From Acuticoccus sp963704595 (GTDB taxonomy: Bacteria > Pseudomonadota > Alphaproteobacteria > Rhizobiales > Amorphaceae): a DNA stretch of 64,000 nt. Shown here piece after piece: positions 36,807 to 47,068 of this stretch (its first letter is position 1; each line of letters begins with the position of its first letter). A program made the position numbers and the translations under genes. The notes beneath the pieces are model-generated. The model was not told the origin of the DNA and did not search any database. It saw only the letters and a program-made list of their open reading frames with translations. The stretch is from assembly GCA_963704595.1 (NCBI GenBank), contig OY969922.1:2294001-2358000 (forward strand). Direction: 5' to 3'.

Positions 36807-37754
36807 ATGGCGCATCACACCCTTACCGCCTCGCCCGAGACCGTCGCCTGGGGCTACTTCGACGCCGCCCGCGCGCCGGTCCTCACCATCGACAGCGGCG
36901 ACACCGTGACCTTCGAGACCCTGTCCGGCGAACCGGAGGACATGCCGCCCGCGGACGCCGGCTTCGAGCTCCTGCCCGAACACGCGGACGTCCACGCAAG
37001 GTGCGAGCGGGGCCGGGGTCCGCACTTCCTGACCGGCCCGGTCTTCGTCCGCGGTGCGGCGCCCGGCGACGTGCTTGAGGTGCGCATCCTCTCCTGCGAG
37101 GTGCGCCAGAGCTGGGGCTGGAACGTGGTCGAGCCGCTCCTCGGCACGCTGCCGGAGGACTTCCCCAACCGACGTCTCCTGCACATGCCGATCGACCTCG
37201 ACGCCGGCACGGTGAAGACGCCCTGGGGCAAGACGCTGCCGCTCGACCCGTTCTTCGGCATCTATGGCGTTGCGCCGCCCGCCGCCTACGGCCGGATCGG
37301 CACCGCCGAGCCGCGTGAGCACGGCGGCAACATGGACAACAAGGAGCTGAAGGCGGGCACCACGCTGTTCCTGCCGGTCTGGAACGAGGGTGCGCTGTTC
37401 AGCACCGGCGACGGCCACGGCGTGCAGGGCGACGGCGAGGTCTGCCTCACCGCGCTGGAGACCGCCATGCGCGGCACGTTCGAGTTCCACGTCCGCAAGG
37501 ACATGAGCCTCACCCTCCCGCGCGCGGAAACCGCCAGCGAACTCATCACCATGGCCTTCGACCCCGACCTCGACGACGCGGCCAAGACCGCGCTGCGCCA
37601 GATGATCGACCTCCTCGCCACCGAACACGGCATGGACCGGGGGGACGCCTACACCCTCTGCTCGCTGGCCGCGGACCTTCGCGTCACACAGCTCGTCGAC
37701 GGCAACAAGGGCATCCACGTCGTCCTGCGCAAATCAGCGCTCGGCCGCGACTGA
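36807..37754 (+). CDS. acetamidase/formamidase family protein
   Basis: A 315-residue member of the FmdA/AmdA family, metal-dependent amidases that release ammonia from formamide or acetamide. Family blocks visible are HARCERGRGPHFLTGPVFVRGA, GWNVVEPLLGTLP, PFFGIYGVAPP, HGGNMDNKELKAG and GDGHGVQGDGEVC. It follows the importer permease by 4 bases, which suggests the imported compound carries an amide or is converted to one. The nearby GMC oxidoreductase would act on an alcohol group. No signal peptide is seen. Confidence 0.88.
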   Translation: MAHHTLTASPETVAWGYFDAARAPVLTIDSGDTVTFETLSGEPEDMPPADAGFELLPEHADVHARCERGRGPHFLTGPVFVRGAAPGDVLEVRILSCEVRQSWGWNVVEPLLGTLPEDFPNRRLLHMPIDLDAGTVKTPWGKTLPLDPFFGIYGVAPPAAYGRIGTAEPREHGGNMDNKELKAGTTLFLPVWNEGALFSTGDGHGVQGDGEVCLTALETAMRGTFEFHVRKDMSLTLPRAETASELITMAFDPDLDDAAKTALRQMIDLLATEHGMDRGDAYTLCSLAADLRVTQLVDGNKGIHVVLRKSALGRD

Positions 37755-37780
37755 GCTCCCGCCTTCCGATCGGAGACGCC

Positions 37781-39409
37781 ATGACACCTGAGAGCCCGGC
37801 CCTCCTGAAGGCCGACCGCGAACGCTACGGCGAAGGCCTCCGCGACACCTACGACTTCATCGTCTGCGGCGGTGGCACCGCGGGCTGTGTCGTCGCCCGG
37901 CGCCTCGCCGAGGACCCGGCGGTCTCCGTCCTCCTCCTCGAGGCCGGCGGGTCGGACCGCGTGCCTCAGGTGGTCGACAGCACGCTCTGGATGTCCAACA
38001 TCCAGTCCGAGCGCGACTGGTGTTATCGCGCAGAGCCGTCCGCCAGCCTCAACGGGCGCACCCCGGTCCTCCCCATGGGCAAGGTCCTGGGCGGCGGCTC
38101 GTCGATCAACGGCTCGATCTGGGCGCGCGGCCACAAGCACGACTACGACCGCTGGGCCGACCTCTCCGGCGACGATGGCTGGAGCTACGAGAACGCGCTG
38201 CGCATCTACCGCAGGATCGAGGACTGGCAAGGCCCCGCCGACCTCGAGCGCCGCGGGCATGGCGGGCTTCTGAACATCCTGCAGCCGGATGATCCGGTGC
38301 CGCTGGTGTCCGGGCTCATCGAGGGAGCCGAGGCGATCGGCATTCCCTTCGTGGAGGACATCAACGGCGCGGCGATGGAGGGCGAGGGCGGCTGCGGCCT
38401 CGCCAACGTGCTGGTGCAGGACGGCAACCAGCGCGTCTCCATGGCCGCCACCTATATTCACCCCTTCATGGACCGACCCAATCTCGACGTTAAGCTCTGC
38501 GCCGAGATCGCCTCGCTGCAGCTCGACGGAAACCGCGCCACCGGCGTCAACTTCGTCCATCGCGGCCGGCAGTACACCGTCGCGGCCTCGCGCGAGGTGA
38601 TCCTGAGCGCCGGCGCGATCAACACGCCAAAACTCCTGATGCTGTCCGGCATCGGCGACGAAGGTGCGCTCGGGCGCCACGGGATCCCAGTCGTCCAGCA
38701 CCTTCCGGGCGTCGGACACAATTTCCAGGACCACATCCTGCTGGCGGGTTGCTGCTGGGAGTACATCACCCCCGAGCCGCCACGGAACAACGCCGCGGAG
38801 TTCGTCCTCTACGCCAAGAGCCGCGCGGGCCTCCATACGCCCGACCTGATGCCGGTGCTGGAGGAATGCCCCTTCGGCTCCGAAGTCACGGCGGCGCAAT
38901 ACGGCCTGCCCAAGGACGCCGCCAGCGCGTGGACGCTGGCGCCGGGTCTCGCCCGGCCCGACAGCCGCGGCGAGGTTCGCCTCGCCTCGGCCGACTGGCG
39001 CGACGCACCTCTGATCGACGCGAACTTCCTGAGCGCAGAGACCGACATGGCGGCGATGGTCGCCTGCGTCGAGATGTGCCGCGAGATCGGCAACTCGCAA
39101 GCGTGCGCGCCCTACCGCCAGCGCGAGCTGATGCCCGGCAACCTCGGCCGCGCCGAGATGGAGGCGTTCATCCGCAACGCGGCAGGCACCTATTTCCACG
39201 AAAGCTGCTCGGCGAAGATGGGGCGGGACGAAATGTCGGTCGTCGACGGAGAGCTGCGTGTCTACGGCGTGGACGGGCTCCGCGTGTCCGATGCCTCGAT
39301 CATGCCGGAGATCGCGACCGGAAACACGATGGCACCGACCGTCGTCATCGCCGAACGCGCGGCCGAGATCCTTGTCGCTGCCCACGGCCTCAGCCCGAAA
39401 GACGTCTGA
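37781..39409 (+). CDS. GMC family FAD-dependent oxidoreductase
   Basis: A 542-residue GMC flavoenzyme. FAD-binding YDFIVCGGGTAGCVVARRL, signature GKVLGGGSSINGSIWARG, active-site YFHESCSAKMG and terminal DASIMPEIATGNTMAP. It is clearly paralogous to the enzyme at 9448, sharing WARGHK, ADIEDWQG-type blocks (RRIEDWQG) and MPGNLGRAEME. It ends the importer-amidase operon, so it probably oxidises an alcohol in the same route, for instance an amino alcohol. The ATG at 37781 follows GGAGACGCC. Confidence 0.88.
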   Translation: MTPESPALLKADRERYGEGLRDTYDFIVCGGGTAGCVVARRLAEDPAVSVLLLEAGGSDRVPQVVDSTLWMSNIQSERDWCYRAEPSASLNGRTPVLPMGKVLGGGSSINGSIWARGHKHDYDRWADLSGDDGWSYENALRIYRRIEDWQGPADLERRGHGGLLNILQPDDPVPLVSGLIEGAEAIGIPFVEDINGAAMEGEGGCGLANVLVQDGNQRVSMAATYIHPFMDRPNLDVKLCAEIASLQLDGNRATGVNFVHRGRQYTVAASREVILSAGAINTPKLLMLSGIGDEGALGRHGIPVVQHLPGVGHNFQDHILLAGCCWEYITPEPPRNNAAEFVLYAKSRAGLHTPDLMPVLEECPFGSEVTAAQYGLPKDAASAWTLAPGLARPDSRGEVRLASADWRDAPLIDANFLSAETDMAAMVACVEMCREIGNSQACAPYRQRELMPGNLGRAEMEAFIRNAAGTYFHESCSAKMGRDEMSVVDGELRVYGVDGLRVSDASIMPEIATGNTMAPTVVIAERAAEILVAAHGLSPKDV

Positions 39410-39534
39410 GCTTATCGGCGAGCGACGTCCAGAGCGCTCACGCGGTCGGAGACGGCCAATGCCGTCGAGGTCGGGACGAAGTGCCGCTGTCAAAGTTGAA
39501 GATTATAAGGGGGAATGACTTAAGGTAATCGCCG

Positions 39535-41373
39535 ATGTCATCTGTCCGCTGCGTGCTGTTCGTCTCTCTTGCGGCCCTCCTTCTGGCGCTTGGAAGCTGC
39601 AGCGCTTCAGCGCAGGCGCCGGATGACGAGCGCCAGCGCCAGATCCTCGTCATCTATTCGGACACGAGCACGCTGAGCGCGAACATCGGCACAGCCGCCG
39701 GGCTGCGCGAGGTGCTCAGCGCGCTGACGCCGCGCTACGAGGTCCATACCGAATTCCGGGCCATCCAGCAGTTCCCAGATCCGGCGGACGACGTCCTGTT
39801 CGCCGACATGCTGGCGCGAAGGTACGGCAACCAGCCGATCGATCTCGTGATCGCGATCGGGCCCCAGGCGCTCGACATCGCCGTGCAGCAACGCGCGCGG
39901 ATCGCACCTGCCGCCCCCATCGTGGCCGGCGGTGTGACGGAGCGCACCGTTCCGGACCCGCGGCCGCCGTTCCTGTCGGCAGCGCTGGGCTCGTTCGATC
40001 TGAAGCAAACCGTCGCGCTCGCCCGGCAGATGCAGCCGAACGCGAAGCGGATCGTCGTCTTCACCGGATCGGCGGCGTTCGATGAGACCTGGCGGCGGAC
40101 GGCGGAGCGCGTCCTCGCCGGCGAGACCGGGGTGGAGATCGACTACGTGAGCGGTCTCACGCTGGACGGGTTCGCGGCAGCGGCGGCGGCGCTCGGACCA
40201 GACACCATCCTCCTTATCCTCACCATCTTCGAGGATGCCAGCGGTGCGCGCTTCATGCCCGTGGAGGCGGCGGCGGTTGTTACGGCGCGGTCGGGCGCGC
40301 CGGGCTGGGGTGTCTACAGTACCTTCGTCGGCTCCGGCGTCGTCGGCGGCGTCTTCGAAACCTTCGAGACCATCGGCCGGACGGTCGGCGAACTCGCGCT
40401 CGACGTTCTGGGCGGCGAGGGGACGGGGCGGCTCGTCACCGTCCCGTCCGCCCCGGTGGTCGACTGGCTCGCGCTGCGACGCTACGGCCTCGACGAGCGG
40501 CTTCTTCCGCCCGATACCGTGCTCCTGAACTACGATCCGCCGGTGTCGGAGCGTTACCGGACCGAGATCCTCATCATCCTCGCCGTCGTCCTCGCGCAGA
40601 CCGCGACCATCGTGGCTCTCGTCCTGCAGGGGCGGAGGCGCCATGCCGCCGAGATGGAGGTCGCCGCCCGCCGCCTCGAACTCGGGCAGCTCGCCCGCGT
40701 CGCGCAGCTCGGCGAACTCTCCGGCGCGATCACCCACGAGCTCAACCAGCCCCTCACGGCAATTCTCGCCAACGCTGAAGCCGGTTCCATCCTCCTGCGG
40801 AAGTCACCCCCCAACCTCGAGGAGATCGCGCACATCCTCAGCGACATCGCGGTCGACAATCAGCGCGCGTCCGACATCATCGCGACCTTGCGCAAGCTGA
40901 TGGGCCACAACGAGGTCGATGCCGAGCCAGTCGACCTCAACGCGGTCGTCCGGGCCGTCGAGCGTCTGACCCGCAGCGAGCTCCTGATGCGCGGCGTGCG
41001 CCTCGTCGTCAATGTGGCTCCGGGGCAGCTCATGGTCATGGGGGATGCGGGCCAGTTCCAGCAGGTTCTCCTCAACCTCATGCTGAACGGGGCGGACGCG
41101 ATGGCGGGGCAGGCGCCGGAAACCCGGCTTCTCGTCCTTGAAACCGCCGAACGCGGGGACGGCTGGCGCCAGATCGCGGTCCAGGATGCCGGCTCGGGGC
41201 TCTCCGAGGAGATCAGGAGCGATCCGTTCCGCGCCTTCGTCACCACCAAGGACAAGGGGATGGGCATGGGTCTTGCGATCTGCCGGCGCATCGCCGAGGC
41301 GCACGGCGGCACGCTGTCCTTCCACGAGGTCGAGCGGGGCGCGCGGATCGTCTTCGTGTTGCCGCCTGCCTGA
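39535..41373 (+). CDS. sensor histidine kinase with ABC-substrate-binding-like periplasmic domain
   Basis: A 612-residue kinase. An N-terminal export signal (1-27, with LGSC, possibly a lipobox) leads into a periplasmic domain (about 36-320) resembling ABC substrate-binding proteins of the TrpX type (QILVIYSDTSTL, IDLVIAIGPQAL, APIVAGGVTERT). A membrane helix at about 344-365 follows, then HisKA with H401 in GAITHELNQPLTAI, and an ATPase domain with LLNLMLNGADAM, DAGSGL and GMGMGLAICRRI. It lacks a receiver domain; the lone receiver gene downstream probably fills that role. The ligand is presumably a small solute. Confidence 0.87.
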   Translation: MSSVRCVLFVSLAALLLALGSCSASAQAPDDERQRQILVIYSDTSTLSANIGTAAGLREVLSALTPRYEVHTEFRAIQQFPDPADDVLFADMLARRYGNQPIDLVIAIGPQALDIAVQQRARIAPAAPIVAGGVTERTVPDPRPPFLSAALGSFDLKQTVALARQMQPNAKRIVVFTGSAAFDETWRRTAERVLAGETGVEIDYVSGLTLDGFAAAAAALGPDTILLILTIFEDASGARFMPVEAAAVVTARSGAPGWGVYSTFVGSGVVGGVFETFETIGRTVGELALDVLGGEGTGRLVTVPSAPVVDWLALRRYGLDERLLPPDTVLLNYDPPVSERYRTEILIILAVVLAQTATIVALVLQGRRRHAAEMEVAARRLELGQLARVAQLGELSGAITHELNQPLTAILANAEAGSILLRKSPPNLEEIAHILSDIAVDNQRASDIIATLRKLMGHNEVDAEPVDLNAVVRAVERLTRSELLMRGVRLVVNVAPGQLMVMGDAGQFQQVLLNLMLNGADAMAGQAPETRLLVLETAERGDGWRQIAVQDAGSGLSEEIRSDPFRAFVTTKDKGMGMGLAICRRIAEAHGGTLSFHEVERGARIVFVLPPA

Positions 41374-41426
41374 CCGGCCCGGACCGCCCACCCCGTCAAC
41401 CACGATCCGAGAACCCCTTCGGCGGG

Positions 41427-41450
41427 CGTAGGTCCACAGTCCAACTGTCG
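41427..41450. promoter_or_regulatory. 24-base imperfect repeat, copy 1 (before receiver gene)
   Basis: CGTAGG-TCCACA-GTCCAACTGTCG, ending 30 bases before the receiver start. A second copy at 41863-41886 matches at 19 of 24 positions and lies upstream of the sulfatase. It is probably a regulator site or shared promoter element. Confidence 0.5.
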
Positions 41451-41480
41451 GGCCGCGATGCGGCAGTTTATTCTAGGCGG

Positions 41481-41852
41481 ATGAAAGAAACGCAAGCAGT
41501 CGTCGCGATCGTCGATGATGACGCGGCCGTATGCAGGGCGCTCAGGCGCCTGGTGCTTTCGCTCGGCCATCAGGCGACGACCTTCCCGAGCGGGCAGGAC
41601 CTGCTCGAGGGCCTCGACCTTATACCGCCGACCCACATTCTGCTCGACCTGCATATGCCCGGATTGCACGGATCGGTGCTGCTCGAAAAAATCCGGGCGA
41701 GAACGGCGCATGCACGGGTGATCGTGATGACGGGGCTCGAGATGGCGGGCGCCCGCGAAGCCTCGCTCGCCGCCGGCGCAGACCTCTTCATCCGCAAGCC
41801 ACTCACGCCGGCGGATTTGAACCGCATTCTCGGCGCGCCGAGCCACGTCTGA
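41481..41852 (+). CDS. single-domain response regulator (CheY-like/FixJ-type receiver)
   Basis: A 123-residue receiver with no output domain. Acidic pair IVDDDAAV, phosphoacceptor D56 in ILLDLHMPGL, threonine in VIVMTGLE and lysine in FIRKPLTP are all kept. The sequence is closest to the N-terminal part of FixJ/NarL-type regulators. It most likely receives phosphate from the kinase at 39535, and its output would need a further partner such as a phosphotransferase or another DNA-binding regulator elsewhere. The 24-base repeat lies just upstream. Confidence 0.87.
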   Translation: MKETQAVVAIVDDDAAVCRALRRLVLSLGHQATTFPSGQDLLEGLDLIPPTHILLDLHMPGLHGSVLLEKIRARTAHARVIVMTGLEMAGAREASLAAGADLFIRKPLTPADLNRILGAPSHV

Positions 41853-41862
41853 TCCGTTGCGC

Positions 41863-41886
41863 CGTAGGCCCTTGGTCCAACTATCG
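41863..41886. promoter_or_regulatory. 24-base imperfect repeat, copy 2 (before sulfatase)
   Basis: CGTAGG-CCCTTG-GTCCAACTATCG, 133 bases before the sulfatase start and 436 bases after copy 1, same orientation. The conserved parts are CGTAGG and GTCCAACTRTCG. Confidence 0.5.
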
Positions 41887-42019
41887 AAGGAAATTCTGCT
41901 CGTTCAACTTCGAGAACAGTATCGGCGGCGGCCAAATGATGATGCGCCGGAGTGAATCTGATCCCGCCCCGCCGAGCTGTTTAGCCTTCGGGCCAATACA
42001 ATGAGGGAGACAGAATTTC

Positions 42020-43570
42020 ATGATCGGATTGCGATACGCCACCGCGCTCGTATTCGCCTTTGGCGCAGCGGCGCACGCCCAGGAGGCGGAGCGGCCGAAC
42101 ATTCTCGTCATCTGGGGCGACGACATCGGCCAGACCAACTTGTCGACCTACAGCTTCGGCCTGATGGGCTACGAGACGCCCAACATCGACCGGATCGCCA
42201 ACGACGGCATCAAGTTCACCGACTATTACGCCGAGCAGAGCTGCACGGCGGGCCGGTCGACCTTCATCACCGGCCAGTCGACCCTCAGGACCGGTCTGTC
42301 CAAGGTCGGCCTGCCGGGAGCCGATGTCGGGCTGCAGGCCGATGACGTGACCATCGCATCGGCGCTCAAGGACCTCGGCTACGCCACCGGCCAGTTCGGC
42401 AAGAACCACCTCGGCGACAAGGACGAATTCCTGCCGACCAACCACGGCTTCGACGAGTTCTTCGGCAACCTCTACCACCTCAACGCCGAGGAGGAGCCCG
42501 AGAACTTCAACTATCCGACGGACCCCGCCTTCCGCGAGAATTTCGGCCCCCGCGGCGTGATCCGCGCGTCGGCCGACGGCGAGATCGAGGACACCGGCCC
42601 GCTCACCAAGAAGCGGATGGAAACGGTCGACGAGGAAACCTCCGCGGCCGCCATCGACTTCATGCGGCGGCAGGTCGAACAGGACAAGCCGTTCTTCATC
42701 TGGATGAACACGACGCGGATGCACTTCCGCACCCACGTCAAGGACGAGAACCGCAGCGAACCGGGCCTGACCGCGCTGACCGAATATGCCGACGGCATGA
42801 TCGAGCACGACGGGATCGTCGGCCAGATCCTCGATGCGCTCGACGAGACGGGCGTCGCCGACAACACCATCGTGATGTACGCGACCGACAACGGGCCGCA
42901 CCAGAACTCCTGGCCGGACGCCGGCACGACGCCGTTCCGCAGCGAGAAGAACACCAACTGGGAAGGCGCCTTCCGCGTCCCCGCGCTGCTCCGCTGGCCC
43001 GGCCGCATCGAGCCCGGCACTGTGAAGACCGGGATGTTCTCGGGTCTCGACTGGTTCCCGACGCTGCTCGCCGCTGCCGGTGACACCGACATCAAGGAGC
43101 GCCTCCTCGAAGGCACCACCATCGACGGCAAGGAGTACAAGGTTCACCTCGACGGCTACAACCAGCTGCCGTACCTCACCGGCGAAACCGACGAGAGCGC
43201 GCGCAACGAGTTCTTCTACTTCAACGACGATGGCGACATCGTCGCGCTGCGGTACGAGAACTGGAAGGTCGTCTTCGCGGAACAGCGCGAGACCGGCACG
43301 CTGAACCTCTGGGCCGAGCCGTTCACCCGGCTGCGCGTGCCCAAGCTGTTCGACCTCAGGGCCGACCCCTACGAGCGGGCCGACATCACGTCGAACACCT
43401 ACTACGACTGGCTGATGGACCATGTCTTCCTGCTGACGCCGGCACAGGTCGAGGTCTCGCGCTTCTTCTCGACCTTCGAGGAGTACCCTCCGTCGCAGGG
43501 CGCCGCGAGCTTCTCCGTCGACCAGATCCAGGAAGATCTCGAGGATACCTTGAGCAGCATGGCCCAGTAA
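42020..43570 (+). CDS. exported type I sulfatase (arylsulfatase family)
   Basis: A 516-residue sulfatase with a Sec signal (cleavage near residue 20, AHAQ). The metal site is NILVIWGDDIG; the catalytic core is C75 in SCTAGRSTFITGQ, the CxAxR form in which Cys is converted to formylglycine. Further core blocks are FGKNHLGD, MHFRTH and YATDNGPHQNSWPDAG. It hydrolyses sulfate esters in the periplasm or outside. A gene for an exported formylglycine-generating enzyme lies 7.4 kb downstream at the end of the same run of genes. A terminator follows, so the genes downstream may have their own promoter or depend on read-through. Confidence 0.92.
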   Translation: MIGLRYATALVFAFGAAAHAQEAERPNILVIWGDDIGQTNLSTYSFGLMGYETPNIDRIANDGIKFTDYYAEQSCTAGRSTFITGQSTLRTGLSKVGLPGADVGLQADDVTIASALKDLGYATGQFGKNHLGDKDEFLPTNHGFDEFFGNLYHLNAEEEPENFNYPTDPAFRENFGPRGVIRASADGEIEDTGPLTKKRMETVDEETSAAAIDFMRRQVEQDKPFFIWMNTTRMHFRTHVKDENRSEPGLTALTEYADGMIEHDGIVGQILDALDETGVADNTIVMYATDNGPHQNSWPDAGTTPFRSEKNTNWEGAFRVPALLRWPGRIEPGTVKTGMFSGLDWFPTLLAAAGDTDIKERLLEGTTIDGKEYKVHLDGYNQLPYLTGETDESARNEFFYFNDDGDIVALRYENWKVVFAEQRETGTLNLWAEPFTRLRVPKLFDLRADPYERADITSNTYYDWLMDHVFLLTPAQVEVSRFFSTFEEYPPSQGAASFSVDQIQEDLEDTLSSMAQ

Positions 43571-43586
43571 CAGCGGCCGGTTCTAC

Positions 43587-43614
43587 GCCCGCGGGACACT
43601 TTCCCGCGGGCTTT
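43587..43614 (+). terminator. intrinsic terminator after sulfatase
   Basis: A perfect 10-base stem (43587-43596 with 43602-43611), loop CACTT, then TTT. It lies 16 bases after the sulfatase stop and 26 bases before the HAD gene start. Confidence 0.7.
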
Positions 43615-43639
43615 CCCATTCCCCTAGCCGGAGTTTTCC

Positions 43640-44595
<956 letters not shown>

Positions 44596-44608
<13 letters not shown>

Positions 44609-45609
44609 CGGGCGGCGATGCGGTGACGGCAAGGGCGGCGGTGGAGTCGCTGCGCGAGCGGATGGGCGACGCCATCATCGGCCAGCGCGACGTCATCGAC
44701 CGGCTCGTCATCGGCCTTCTCGCCAACGGCAACCTCCTGGTCGAGGGCCTCCCGGGGCTCGCCAAGACGCGCGCCATCAAGGCTCTGGCGAAGAACCTTG
44801 CCTGCGACTTCAGCCGCATCCAGTTCACGCCCGACCTCCTGCCGTCCGACGTGACCGGCACGGAGGTCTACTATCAGGGGACGGGCGAGGCACAGTTCCG
44901 CTTCGAGCCGGGCCCGATCTTCGCCAACATCGTCCTTGCCGACGAGATCAACCGCGCACCTGCGAAGGTGCAGGCCGCGCTCCTGGAGGCGATGGAGGAG
45001 CGGCAGGTCACCGTCGCCGGCAAGACGCACCCGCTGCCGCCGCTGTTCATGGTGATGGCGACGCAGAACCCGATCGAGCAGGAGGGGACCTATCCGCTGC
45101 CGGAGGCGCAGATGGACCGTTTCCTCATGCACGTCCTCATCACCTACCCGCCGGTGACGGACGAGGTTGAGGTGATCCGCCTCGTCCGCGCGGAGGAAAT
45201 CGCCGCCACGAACGGCGGCCCGGCGGAGCAGAAGGCGAAACGCGAACCGGTGCCGCAGGACGCCGTTTTCGCGGCGCGGCGCGAGATCGGGGCCATCGCA
45301 GTCGCTGAGCCGATGGAGCGCTACATGGCCGACCTCGTGAACGCGACGCGCGTTCCGGCGGAGTTCGGCGATGACCTGAAGCGCTGGATCGAGATCGGCG
45401 CGAGCCCCCGCGCCAGCCTCGCGCTCGACCGCTGCGGCCGCACCCACGCCTGGCTGAACGGCCGTGACTACGTCGACCCGGCGGACGTGCGCGCCATCGC
45501 ACCCGACGTCCTGCGCCACCGCCTGAAGCTCACCTACGAGGCGCAGGGCGAAGGGATTTCTCAGGACGACGTTGTCGCCGAAATCGTCCGGCAGGTGGCG
45601 CTGCCATGA
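44596..45609 (+). CDS. MoxR-family AAA+ ATPase
   Basis: A 337-residue AAA+ chaperone-type ATPase. Walker A is GLPGLAKT (51-58), Walker B region IVLADEINRAPAKVQ, sensor 1 ATQNPIEQEGTYPLPEAQMDR, shown by ATQNP, and arginine residues in the lid ASPRASLAL. MoxR proteins act with VWA-domain partners to insert metals or mature exported proteins. Here the next five genes are exactly such partners. It starts at ATG 44596, inside the end of the HAD gene, and shares ATGA with the DUF58 gene. Confidence 0.92.
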
Positions 45610-46586
45610 CGGAAGGCGACGCGAAGGAGCGCTCTCTCCGGGCAGGGGCGGACCCGCGGCTTCGCGTCTCGCTGGCGCATCTGCGTGCTCTGGAGCGCGG
45701 CGCGAGGCGGCTCAGCTTCCGCCCGCGCCAGCCGGCGCGCTCGGTTCTCAACGGCCGTCACGCGTCACGTCTGCGCGGCCGCGGCCTCAACTTCGAGGAG
45801 CTGCGCGGCTATCTCCCCGGCGATGATGTCCGCGCCATCGACTGGAAGGTGACCGCGCGCACCGGCGAGCCGCACGTGCGGGTGATGACGGAGGAGCGCG
45901 ACCGCCCCGCGCTGGTGGTGGTCGACCAGCGCATGTCGATGTTCTTCGGCTCGGTCCATGCCATGAAGTCGGTCACCGCGGCGGAGGCGGCGGCGGTGAT
46001 CGCTCACGCCATCCTCGCGCAGGGCGACAGGATCGGCGGCATCGTCTTCGGTGACGACACGATCGCCGAGATCCGCCCGCAGCGCACCCATGGCGCGCTG
46101 GACCGCTTTCTCGCAGCCCTCGCCGCCGCCAACGGAAGCCTCGGACCGGACAATGCGGCCGTAACGCCGATGGCGATGAACGACGTCCTCGGCGCAGTCA
46201 GCCGGATTGCGCCGCGCAACCATCTCGTCATCGTGGTGAGCGACTTCGACGAGATCGACGAGACGACCGACCGGCTGATCCACGGGATCGCGCGGCGCAA
46301 CGACCTCGTGCTCGTTTTGTTGTCCGATCCCTTCGCGGACAAGCTGCCGGAAGGGCTCCGGCTCGTCGTCTCCGATGGCGAACTGCAAGCCGAGATCGAC
46401 ACCGGCGACCGCACCGCGCATCGCCGCCTCTCCGAAATGGCGAAGGGCCGGCTCGCGGCTGTGTTTGACTGGCAGCGGCGCTTCGGCGTTCCGGTCCTGC
46501 CGCTCACGGCGGCCGAGGAGACGCTGCCGCAGGTCCGTCGCCTCATGGGTCTCGGACCCGCACCGGGAACCGGTGGCGCACGATGA
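45606..46586 (+). CDS. DUF58 domain protein
   Basis: A 326-residue cytoplasmic protein of the DUF58 family, the usual partner of MoxR. The conserved block GLNFEELRGYLPGDDVRAIDWKVTART is shown by YLPGDDVRAIDW, followed by VRVMTEERDRPALVVVDQR. The C-terminal half is a VWA-like fold. It carries ATGA overlaps at both ends (45606-45609 and 46583-46586), so synthesis is tied to MoxR and DUF4381. The molecular role of DUF58 is not fully known; bridging MoxR to membrane VWA proteins is the usual proposal. Confidence 0.9.
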   Translation: MTEGDAKERSLRAGADPRLRVSLAHLRALERGARRLSFRPRQPARSVLNGRHASRLRGRGLNFEELRGYLPGDDVRAIDWKVTARTGEPHVRVMTEERDRPALVVVDQRMSMFFGSVHAMKSVTAAEAAAVIAHAILAQGDRIGGIVFGDDTIAEIRPQRTHGALDRFLAALAAANGSLGPDNAAVTPMAMNDVLGAVSRIAPRNHLVIVVSDFDEIDETTDRLIHGIARRNDLVLVLLSDPFADKLPEGLRLVVSDGELQAEIDTGDRTAHRRLSEMAKGRLAAVFDWQRRFGVPVLPLTAAEETLPQVRRLMGLGPAPGTGGAR

Positions 46587-47068
46587 ACGGGGAGGGGACG
46601 CCGACGACGCTGATCGACCTCATCGACAGTCTCGCCGAGCCCGCGATGCCGGACCCCATCCCGATGACACCGCAGACGGCGGGCTGGGCCGTCCTTGCCG
46701 TTCTTGTCGCGCTCCTTCTCGTCTGGTTCATCGTCCGCGCGGTGCAGCGCTGGCGGGCGAACGCCTATCGCCGTGCAGCGCTCGCCGCACTCGGCGAGGC
46801 GGGCGACGATGCGGCGGCCGTCTCCGCCGTCCTGCGGCGGACGGCGCTCGCCGCGTACGGGCGCGCCCGCGTCGCGAGCCTCGCCGGCGGCGACTGGCTC
46901 GGCTTCCTCGACCGGACCGGCGGTGACGGCGCATTCGCCGACGGCCCCGGCGCGGCGCTCGCCTCGGCGCCCTACCGCGCGGATGCGGCGCCCGTTCCCG
47001 GCCTCGGCGCACTCGCAGCGCACTGGGTCCGCCGCCATCCGCGCACCGTCTCCGGGCCCGCGCGATGA
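46583..47068 (+). CDS. DUF4381 small membrane protein
   Basis: A 161-residue protein with one membrane helix (about 33-54, GWAVLAVLVALLLVWFIVRAV) and a cytoplasmic C-terminal part containing LRRTALAAYGRARVASLAGGDWLGFLD, the DUF4381 hallmark. It always accompanies MoxR-VWA operons as far as I know and probably anchors or couples the complex at the membrane. It overlaps DUF58 and the next VWA gene by 4 bases each. Confidence 0.85.
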   Translation: MNGEGTPTTLIDLIDSLAEPAMPDPIPMTPQTAGWAVLAVLVALLLVWFIVRAVQRWRANAYRRAALAALGEAGDDAAAVSAVLRRTALAAYGRARVASLAGGDWLGFLDRTGGDGAFADGPGAALASAPYRADAAPVPGLGALAAHWVRRHPRTVSGPAR

